Positions 1 through 5,250 of a stretch of 9,695 bases of DNA are shown here, piece after piece. Each line of letters begins with the position of its first letter. Position 1 is the first letter of the stretch. Origin of the DNA: Caldifarciminota bacterium (GTDB lineage: Bacteria; Hydrothermota; Tepidihabitantia; Tepidihabitantales; Tepidihabitantaceae). The position numbers and the translations under genes were made by a program. The notes under the pieces are model-generated. The model did not search any database. It had not been told where the DNA came from and saw nothing but the letters and a program-made list of their open reading frames with translations. Location of the stretch: positions 1 to 9,695 of the forward strand of contig JAFGRF010000242.1 in the NCBI GenBank assembly GCA_016935295.1. Direction: 5' to 3'.

Positions 1-36
1 ACAGGCGTAGGAACAAGCCCGTACGTCGTCACCCAT

Positions 37-66
37 TCGGTGTTCATCAGTGTTGATCTGTGGTTA
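37..66. repeat. 10-nt tandem repeat, three units (TCnGTGTTnA)
   Basis: Three consecutive 10-nt units begin at 37, 47 and 57: TCGGTGTTCA, TCAGTGTTGA and TCTGTGGTTA. They share the pattern TCnGTGnTnA. The array is upstream of the queD promoter and outside any gene I believe in, although it happens to be open in the frame that runs into queD. I have an unverified impression that similar arrays recur in other bacterial genomes. The rest of 1-99 shows nothing I can name. Confidence 0.6.
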
Positions 67-99
67 CTTCAATATCGGATTCAGGGCCCGCCTGCCTGC

Positions 100-128
100 T
101 TGACCTCGCGCACTCGAAGAGCTATCAT
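100..128 (+). promoter_or_regulatory. sigma70-like promoter for queD
   Basis: TTGACC (100-105) and TATCAT (123-128) are separated by 17 nt, close to the TTGACA/TATAAT consensus with ideal spacing. Transcription would start near 135, giving a leader of about 40 nt that contains the strong ribosome binding site before the GTG at 175. This supports placing the queD start at 175 and not at the upstream in-frame ATG at 40. Recognised by eye only. Confidence 0.6.
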
Positions 129-162
129 CGCTCGTGACAAGAGCGAGACCAGCCGAACGCTC

Positions 163-169
163 AAGGAGG
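163..169 (+). promoter_or_regulatory. Shine-Dalgarno sequence that sets the queD start
   Basis: AAGGAGG, a near-perfect anti-16S complement, lies 5 nt before the GTG at 175-177. It favours this GTG over the ATG at 40, whose extra 45 codons show no family similarity and run through the repeat and the promoter. Confidence 0.85.
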
Positions 170-174
170 TACCC

Positions 175-516
175 GTGTGGACCATCAAAGTGAGCCGCAG
201 GTTCAGCGCCGCGCACCAGATACACGGCATGAACGGCAAGTGCGAGGGCGTCCACGGCCACAACTATCGCGTTGACGTGGAAATCAGCGCCAAGAAACTG
301 AAGAAGCCGGGGATGATTGCCGACTTCACCGACGTCGGCAAGAAGCTCGAGAGCATTCTGCCCGACCACAAGATGCTGAACGAGGTTTATGAATCGAATC
401 CGACGTCAGAGAATCTGGCCCGCCAGTTCTACGACGAGATGCAACAGTTCTACCCGGTCACCCGCGTGACCGTGTGGGAAACTGACGAATCCTGCGCCGA
501 GTACTCGGCCGACTAG
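175..516 (+). CDS. queD: 6-carboxy-5,6,7,8-tetrahydropterin synthase (QueD/PTPS family)
   Basis: 113 residues, near the usual QueD length of about 120. The family is a cytoplasmic T-fold enzyme. QueD converts 7,8-dihydroneopterin triphosphate to 6-carboxytetrahydropterin in the pathway to queuosine and other 7-deazaguanines. Visible hallmarks are zinc-ligand histidines H14 (SAAH), H27 and H29 (HGHNY), candidate catalytic C23 just before them, the D64-H65 pair, the PTSEN motif at 76-80, and E102, which should bind the pterin. GTG start at 175, chosen from the strong ribosome binding site; the upstream ATG at 40 would add an unconserved extension. The gene is monocistronic here, with no other queuosine gene in view. 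Its TAG stop lies in the CTAG tetramer that also ends the opposing subtilase gene. A PTPS-like pterin enzyme with another role is the alternative, but Cys and short length favour QueD. Confidence 0.93.
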   Translation: MWTIKVSRRFSAAHQIHGMNGKCEGVHGHNYRVDVEISAKKLKKPGMIADFTDVGKKLESILPDHKMLNEVYESNPTSENLARQFYDEMQQFYPVTRVTVWETDESCAEYSAD

Positions 517-2030
517 TCCAGAACCAGAAGACGACGAGGGACGCTGGACTCCGGAGCCAATCTCACAAAGTAGGTTCCAGGCCTTAGGCCAGGCCCGCTG
601 GACCGAACCAGCCGACCTGAGCCGTCATAGACATCAGCCTCTGCAATCCACGATGGCAGGCGGGAACCGGCCCGAACCATGTAGGTCCTTCCGTCCACGG
701 CAGACGACGTGGTCCCGGCGACCTGCGGCGCGCGACTCGCGGCGTAGGCCGCGGCAAGGTCTACGGCCCGCTTCGAGTTGACGAACCCGTAGCCATACCT
801 GATATCCCGTCCGGCAACGCCCATGTCAATCGCCGAACCGTCCAGAATGGCCCTGACCTCAGTGGCGCTCAGCCCCCAGTTACTGGCGATGAGAAGTGCG
901 GCCACACCGGCAATCTGCGGTGAGGCCATGGAAGTGCCTTGTGAGATAACATAGACGCCATCCGGCGCACAAGACACAATTGACGTTCCCGGCGCGACCA
1001 ATTCCTGCTCAGGCCCGTAGTTCGAGAACGATGCGAGCTGCGAAGCCTCCGACGTTGCGCCGACCGCGATGCACTGGTCCAGCGCGGCAGGAAACCCGAT
1101 AGCCTGATGGCCTTCGTTGCCCGACGCGACGACTATGACCACACCCCTCTGCGCCGCGTAGTCGCAGGCCTGCTCCAGTGGCGTCGAGTTGTAGGGAGAA
1201 GTCAGGCTCATGTTGACAATCCTGGCGCCGTGGTCGGCAGCCCACCTGACGCCGGATGCCACCACGTCAGTGGTGCCGGAGCCTGAGTCGTTCAGCACCC
1301 GCACGGCCAGCAACTGCACCAGTGACCATCCGGCGATTCCCGCGTTGTTGTTCCGGGTGGCGCCGATGATGCCTGCTACGTGCGTGCCGTGGAATGCCTC
1401 GTCTTCGTTGTAGTTGTCCGGCCGCGGATCGTTGTCATTACCGATGAAGTCGTACCCAAGCTCGCCGGGCTTGAAACCGGCAGCCAGGTCCGGGTGTTGA
1501 TAGTCACAGCCGTTGTCCACGACCGCGACCTTGACGTCCATTGAGCCGCCAACCACGTCCCACGCCCGGTCCGCGTACATGACCCATTTGTCCCACTGGT
1601 AGGGTATGAAGTAGGGGTCGTTCGGCAACGCGGCGGCCGTAACCCTGATGGCCGGCTCGAAATAGCGGATGGCAGCGGTCCGCGACGCCGACCGGGCCAA
1701 CTCGCCCTGCTGCGAAGCGCAACCCTGCGGGAATTCCCCAACAAGGAAACCACACGCCTCGTCGACCCGCACAATGTTTCCGCCCTGCTCTCCGATCCAT
1801 GAACTGACGGCATCAAAGGCACCCGGCTTGAACCCGACGGCGAACCTGCCAGGAACCCGGGCCTCGATCGGGCTGTCCCACGCCGACGGCTGACCGGAGA
1901 CCGAAGACTGAAGACGGACGGATTCTGTCGAGAGCATCTGCTGTACGGCCGCAAGCTCGGCCTGACCGACCGGAACGAGCTCGGGCCGGGGCAGTAGCGC
2001 AACTACGAAGAGTATCCAAGTCATGGTCAT
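513..2030 (-). CDS. Secreted subtilisin-like serine protease (S8) with T9SS-like C-terminal tail
   Basis: 505 residues. The catalytic triad is complete: D172 (VVDNG), H214 (HGTHVAG) and S367 (GTSMASP), with oxyanion-hole N305 (ASGNEG). A short hydrophobic stretch (residues 5-13) after the start could be a signal peptide, though it lacks an obvious basic n-region. Residues about 60-130 look like a propeptide, and NDPYFIPYQW (137-146) is a typical lead-in to the S8 domain (about 147-430). The last 65 residues resemble a type A sorting tail of type IX secretion: a VYDGSGRLV strand, then PGTYFVRL and a basic end. The protein is therefore probably secreted or surface-anchored; the substrate is unknown. 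The ATG at 2030 directly follows the lipoprotein stop; an ATG six bases downstream has better spacing (9 nt) from GGAG at 2037-2034. Last gene of the nfo operon. Confidence 0.93.
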   Translation of the reverse strand: MTMTWILFVVALLPRPELVPVGQAELAAVQQMLSTESVRLQSSVSGQPSAWDSPIEARVPGRFAVGFKPGAFDAVSSWIGEQGGNIVRVDEACGFLVGEFPQGCASQQGELARSASRTAAIRYFEPAIRVTAAALPNDPYFIPYQWDKWVMYADRAWDVVGGSMDVKVAVVDNGCDYQHPDLAAGFKPGELGYDFIGNDNDPRPDNYNEDEAFHGTHVAGIIGATRNNNAGIAGWSLVQLLAVRVLNDSGSGTTDVVASGVRWAADHGARIVNMSLTSPYNSTPLEQACDYAAQRGVVIVVASGNEGHQAIGFPAALDQCIAVGATSEASQLASFSNYGPEQELVAPGTSIVSCAPDGVYVISQGTSMASPQIAGVAALLIASNWGLSATEVRAILDGSAIDMGVAGRDIRYGYGFVNSKRAVDLAAAYAASRAPQVAGTTSSAVDGRTYMVRAGSRLPSWIAEADVYDGSGRLVRSSGPGLRPGTYFVRLAPESSVPRRLLVLD

Positions 2031-2780
2031 CTACTCCAATACCAGTCTCACCCAGCACTTGACCGTTGCTGGGTTGTCGTTGACGAACAGAAGGTACTGC
2101 TTGCCGGCAGCCGCAGCGGCCTGACTCACGCTCGCCTGCGCGAAGCTGTTCGCCTCAAATACGACGTCGTATGGCTCTGAGTTCAGGAACTTCCGATGGT
2201 TGACGCTGTCCAGCCAGGCGAACCTGGTGAGTGTGCCGCCGGACACAACCTGCAGGTCGCCCGTCAGCGTATCGCCTGTCGCGGCGCGGAAGTACAACCA
2301 GCGGGCAACACCGGGTGTAACCTCCAGCTCGCCGTGGTACACGCTCGTCGGACCGATGGCACCAATGACTACGACAACCGTGTCGCTGTAGCCCTGGTTC
2401 TCGGCGACATCATAGGCGATGCAACTCAGCGAGTGCCAAGTCCCCTCGGACTGAGACGTTGCGTCCCAGCTCGCCGAGTACGGGGCCGAGCTGTCTATGC
2501 CGACCAGTGCGCCGTCGGCGTAGAACTCCACTCGATCGACTCCCACGCTGTCGTAGGCGGTCGCGGCTGTCGTAACCGTGCCGGTGACCGAGGACGAATC
2601 GACCGGGCTGGTGATCTGGCAGGTCGGAGGCACGGTGTCCGGTTCCAACAGCCAATCGCAACCCGCGAGCGCAGCCGCTGCCACTGCGGCCAGTACAACA
2701 GCCGCGAACGGCCGCGCCCACACATCTGCATTCTGCATTCTGACTTCTGAATTCTGAATTCGCCTGGCCCTAGAGTTCAT
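2031..2780 (-). CDS. Lipoprotein with bacterial Ig-like domain
   Basis: 249 residues from the ATG at 2780, which has GGAG (2790-2787) 6 nt upstream. A TTG at 2792 or an internal ATG at 2738 are alternative starts. A long n-region is followed by a hydrophobic stretch and lipobox LAGC, giving lipid-attached C41. Residues about 49-140 match the Ig-like domain that often decorates surface proteins and subtilases (features GVDRVEFYADGALVG, APYSASWD, AYDVAENQG). Residues about 145-249 form a second beta-rich domain ending in YLLFVNDN and a final strand; it looks GOLD- or pre-peptidase-C-like, but this is a guess. No catalytic residues are apparent. The gene overlaps the RNase gene by 11 nt and abuts the subtilase, so it is likely co-translated with both, and it may be a surface partner of the protease. 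Codons 8-19 are built from a 7-nt repeat array, so the n-region is unlikely to be conserved. Confidence 0.82.
   Translation of the reverse strand: MNSRARRIQNSEVRMQNADVWARPFAAVVLAAVAAAALAGCDWLLEPDTVPPTCQITSPVDSSSVTGTVTTAATAYDSVGVDRVEFYADGALVGIDSSAPYSASWDATSQSEGTWHSLSCIAYDVAENQGYSDTVVVVIGAIGPTSVYHGELEVTPGVARWLYFRAATGDTLTGDLQVVSGGTLTRFAWLDSVNHRKFLNSEPYDVVFEANSFAQASVSQAAAAAGKQYLLFVNDNPATVKCWVRLVLE
2725..2759. repeat. 7-nt tandem array, five TCTGnnT units
   Basis: Five contiguous heptamers on the plus strand: TCTGCAT twice, TCTGACT once, TCTGAAT twice. The array lies at the RNase/lipoprotein junction and is read through as part of the lipoprotein n-region, or forms its leader if translation starts at 2738. 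The heptamer TCTGACT recurs at 4296-4302 and 7862-7868. Because 7 is not a multiple of 3, each unit is translated differently. Confidence 0.85.
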
Positions 2781-4149
2781 GCTCTTCTCCAATCTTCGGA
2801 ATCACTACCTCGCGCACGCCCAGCGCCTTCAAGGGTTCGACCAGCGCTTCGGCAGCGTCGAGTTCCGAGTGGACAACAAAGACCTTTTTCAACCGCGGCA
2901 GATTCATGGCGCTCACGTACTGCAGCAGCCCGTCGCGGTCCGCGTGCGCGCTGAACTCGTCCATCACTTCGACTTCAGCCCGCAGCGGGTGCTCTTCACC
3001 GTAGACCCGCACCACCGGCTGGCGCTCGGCAATCCTGCGGCCGAGCGTGTTCTCGGCCTGGAATGACACTATCAGCACGAGGTTCTTGGGATCTTCGACC
3101 GAGTGCTTGAGATGGTGCAGGACCCGCCCGGCCTCGCACATCCCCGAAGCCGAAATGATCACGCAGGGCTCCTTGCTCAGATTGAGCGCCTTGGATTCCT
3201 CGACGGTCTCCACGTAGCGGAGCCCGGGGAAGTCAAACAAGTGGTTGTGGCCGTTGAGCATCTGGACGGCTTCCTCATCATAGTACTGCGGATAGTTGCG
3301 ATAGACCTCGGTCACCCGGCTGGCAAGCGGCGAGTCAACGTAGACCGGCACGTCCGGAATCTTGTCGTTCTGGCGCAGCCGGTTCAGGGTGTAGATAATC
3401 TCCTGGGAACGCTCGACCGCGAACGCCGGTATGACTATCCTGCCGCCACGCGAGTGGACGCGCTTCACAATCCCGGCCAGGCGGTCACCAACGTCGCGGT
3501 AGTCACCGTGCTGACGGTTCCCGTAGGTACCCTCCATGATCAGGCAGTCGGCCTCGACGACCTGCACCGGGTCGTTGATAATCGGCATCTTCCTCCGACC
3601 AAGATCACCGGTGAACAGCACGCGCTTGCCCTCAACTTCGATGTCCACCAGCGCCGACCCGAGGATGTGTCCGGCGTCGTGTAGCACGACCTTGTACGGA
3701 CCGAGCTTCCGGGACTTCGCATACCGTATCCCCTCGATGTACTTGAGCGACTCCTCGGCATCCTTGACCGTGTACACCGGTTCCTTGGGCGGCTCACCCT
3801 TCTCCCGCAGCTTCTTGTTCAGGTAGCGGATATCCGATTCCTGGATATTGGCCGAGTCTTCGACCAGCAAGCGGGAGAGCGCCGCGGTTCCCTGTGTCAT
3901 CAGAATCGGCCCGCGGAAACCGTACTTCACGAGGTTGGGGATGTTGCCGACGTGATCGATGTGAGCGTGGCTGACGACGCACCAGTTGATCTCGCGCGCC
4001 TTGAACGGGAAGCTCCGGTTGGTGTGCTCGGCCTCGGCGCGGTGTCCCTGAAACAGCCCGCACTCGACGAGCAGCCGCTGTTTGCCGGACGTGAAAAGGT
4101 GCTTGGAGCCGGTCACGGTGCGCGTGCCGCCGCAGAACCTTATCTTCAC
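2770..4149 (-). CDS. Metallo-beta-lactamase/beta-CASP RNase (COG1236, Ysh1-like)
   Basis: 459 residues, the normal family length, and complete. The metallo-beta-lactamase core shows HAHIDH (H61, H63, D65, H66), motif-3 H161 (DAGHILGSA) and motif-4 D182 (FTGDLGR). The beta-CASP insert shows motif A E206 (EGTYGNR), motif B H402 (FSAHAD) and motif C H427 (VHSE). The bacterial C-terminal RNA-specificity segment follows, with the usual ending IGEEHEL. The motif-1 Asp is replaced by Glu (E29 in VECGLF). Members are cytoplasmic zinc-dependent RNA processing or degradation nucleases; the target here cannot be told. The start is GTG at 4149, whose first bases form a GTGA overlap with the nfo stop, so translation is probably coupled. 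AGGAAGG lies roughly 11 nt upstream. The 3' end overlaps the lipoprotein start by 11 nt. Confidence 0.93.
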   Translation of the reverse strand: MKIRFCGGTRTVTGSKHLFTSGKQRLLVECGLFQGHRAEAEHTNRSFPFKAREINWCVVSHAHIDHVGNIPNLVKYGFRGPILMTQGTAALSRLLVEDSANIQESDIRYLNKKLREKGEPPKEPVYTVKDAEESLKYIEGIRYAKSRKLGPYKVVLHDAGHILGSALVDIEVEGKRVLFTGDLGRRKMPIINDPVQVVEADCLIMEGTYGNRQHGDYRDVGDRLAGIVKRVHSRGGRIVIPAFAVERSQEIIYTLNRLRQNDKIPDVPVYVDSPLASRVTEVYRNYPQYYDEEAVQMLNGHNHLFDFPGLRYVETVEESKALNLSKEPCVIISASGMCEAGRVLHHLKHSVEDPKNLVLIVSFQAENTLGRRIAERQPVVRVYGEEHPLRAEVEVMDEFSAHADRDGLLQYVSAMNLPRLKKVFVVHSELDAAEALVEPLKALGVREVVIPKIGEEHEL

Positions 4150-5144
4150 GACACGCCCGCCCTTCCTGCGCTGCTGGCCTGTCCTGTGTTCTTTGGCCGC
4201 ATGCCCTTCGACTTCTGGAACCCGACCTCCTCACCCTCGCTTCGCTCTCCCTCTCCTCCAGGAGGAGAGGGTTGGGGTGAGGGGCTTTTCTGCCTTCTGA
4301 CTCCGCCAGTCTGGACCAGCGCCCTCACTGCCTTCAGATTCCTCAGGTCATCGGCAGCCGAGTCCCGTGGCGTCTCCATGACGGCCGGCAGATTGCGCAG
4401 CAGAGGATGATGCACTATCTCTCCTATCCCCTCCTTCCCGATCTTGCCCTCGCCGATGTGCCAGTGACGGTCCACACGCGACCCGAAGTCGGACTTGGAG
4501 TCGTTCAGGTGCAACAGGTGCAACCGGCTCAAGCCTACGAGCCGGTCGAACTCACGCAGCGTCGCATCCAGACCGGCCTTGGTCCGGAACTCGTATCCGG
4601 CCGCGAACGCGTGGGCCGTATCGAGGACAACGCCGACCCGGTCGCGCTGCTTCACCCCGGCGATGACGGCAGCGACCTGTTCGAAGCGATACCCCACCTC
4701 CGAGCCCATGCCCGCGGTGTTCTCGAACAGGAGCATCACGCTCTCCGGCGTACCGGCGAGCACCGCGTCGACGTTCTTCACGGTCCGGGAGATGGCCGTC
4801 GCTTCCTTCGCGCCCAGCGCCTTGCCCATGTGGAGAATCAGAAAACCCACGCCCAGCGCGGCACAGCGCTCCGCCTGCTTGACCAGTGCCTTGACTGAGC
4901 GCTTCCCGCTGGCTCCGGCTGCCGCCACGTTGGGCAGGTAGGGCGCGTGAACGAATATCGGCGAAATCTCTGAGTTCTTCATGTCTGCCCGAAACCGGGC
5001 AACATCTTCGGCATCGAGTTCGGCAACTGCCCAGCCGCGTGGGTTCGAGGAGAACATCTGCATTGTCTCACACTGGACTTCCCGGGCTCGCTCGAGGACC
5101 TTGCTGAACCCGCCGGCCATTGATACGTGGAAGCCGAATCTCAC
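4146..5144 (-). CDS. nfo: Endonuclease IV (AP endonuclease) with repeat-derived C-terminal tail
   Basis: 332 residues. The family cleaves 5' of abasic sites and some oxidised bases in base excision repair, using three zinc ions in a TIM barrel. All nine expected metal ligands are present: H66, H105, E141, D175, H178, H212, D225, H227 and E257, offset by 3-4 from the E. coli Nfo ligands as I remember them. Other signatures are GFHVSMAGG, FSSNPRGW, DTAHAFAAGY and METP. The catalytic core ends near residue 280, the normal family length. The remaining 50 or so residues contain a 7-nt repeat remnant and palindromic element A, encoding a Pro/Gly/Glu-rich stretch (289-306) unlike any Nfo domain. The GTG start at 5144 has no clear Shine-Dalgarno sequence and lies very near the predicted transcription start. 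First gene of the four-gene minus-strand operon. Confidence 0.95.
   Translation of the reverse strand: MRFGFHVSMAGGFSKVLERAREVQCETMQMFSSNPRGWAVAELDAEDVARFRADMKNSEISPIFVHAPYLPNVAAAGASGKRSVKALVKQAERCAALGVGFLILHMGKALGAKEATAISRTVKNVDAVLAGTPESVMLLFENTAGMGSEVGYRFEQVAAVIAGVKQRDRVGVVLDTAHAFAAGYEFRTKAGLDATLREFDRLVGLSRLHLLHLNDSKSDFGSRVDRHWHIGEGKIGKEGIGEIVHHPLLRNLPAVMETPRDSAADDLRNLKAVRALVQTGGVRRQKSPSPQPSPPGGEGERSEGEEVGFQKSKGMRPKNTGQASSAGRAGVS
4226..4282. repeat. Palindromic element A, copy 1 (inside nfo 3' end)
   Basis: 57 nt, differing at only two bases from the copy at 8354-8410. It holds a perfect 11-bp inverted repeat with a one-base centre (CCCTCTCCTCC at 4249-4259, A4260, GGAGGAGAGGG at 4261-4271), flanked by 8-bp outer arms (4229-4236 with 4275-4282). 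On the minus strand it is translated as nfo residues 289-306, SPQPSPPGGEGERSEGEE. It could fold into a strong hairpin in mRNA near the end of nfo. Confidence 0.92.
4289..4302. repeat. Two-unit remnant of the 7-nt repeat next to element A
   Basis: TCTGCCT (4289-4295) and TCTGACT (4296-4302) are two adjacent TCTGnnT heptamers, six bases from palindromic element A copy 1. They encode the RRQK part of the nfo tail. Two units could arise by chance, but TCTGACT matches a unit in both longer arrays and the position beside another repeat makes a common insertion history plausible. Confidence 0.5.
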
Positions 5145-5154
5145 AGCTCGTTAA

Positions 5155-5182
5155 ATACTAGACCAATGTGAAGGAATGTCAA
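5155..5182 (-). promoter_or_regulatory. sigma70-like promoter for the nfo operon, near-leaderless
   Basis: Reading the minus strand, a perfect -35 TTGACA (5182-5177) is followed after 16 nt by TAGTAT (5160-5155), or after 19 nt by TATTTA (5157-5152). Either -10 places the transcription start at or within about 5 nt of the GTG at 5144, leaving almost no leader. Confidence 0.6.
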
Positions 5183-5198
5183 AAGCGGCAACCCGCTT
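5183..5198. promoter_or_regulatory. Inverted repeat between divergent promoters, possible operator
   Basis: AAGCGG, four bases, then CCGCTT form a perfect 6-bp dyad immediately upstream of the nfo -35 and about 18 bp before the -35 of the plus-strand gene. Its place between two divergent promoters would suit a regulator, but so short a dyad may be chance. No regulator gene is in the window. Confidence 0.3.
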
Positions 5199-5216
5199 CA
5201 CCCGGCCGGCTGTGTC

Positions 5217-5244
5217 TTGACTGCACGATACGGTGCTCTACAAT
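5217..5244 (+). promoter_or_regulatory. sigma70-like promoter for the DUF2723 gene, leaderless
   Basis: TTGACT (5217-5222) and TACAAT (5239-5244) are 16 nt apart, close to consensus. The expected start of transcription is about 5251, which is the first base of an in-frame GTG. The in-frame GTG at 5233 lies inside the promoter spacer and is therefore unlikely to be the start. Confidence 0.65.
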
Positions 5245-5250
5245 CCGGCT

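Noticed and set aside
40..174. N-terminal extension of queD from the ATG at 40
   Set aside because: It covers a tandem repeat and the likely promoter, while GTG 175 has an excellent ribosome binding site and gives the family length.
515..550. Inverted repeat AGTCCAG / CTGGACT as terminator between queD and the subtilase
   Set aside because: Only 7 bp with a 22-nt loop and no T-tract; likely chance.
1376..2002. 208-codon minus-strand frame inside the subtilase
   Set aside because: Same strand, other frame of a gene with a full catalytic triad; Arg/Ser/Pro-rich composition typical of a GC-rich shadow.
3103..3684. 193-codon plus-strand open frame
   Set aside because: Antisense to the RNase gene, whose catalytic motifs are intact; no recognisable domain or ribosome binding site. 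High GC produces many such frames.
4226..4302. CRISPR-like array
   Set aside because: Repeats are palindromic singletons or short-period tandem units without spacers of constant length, and no cas gene is present.
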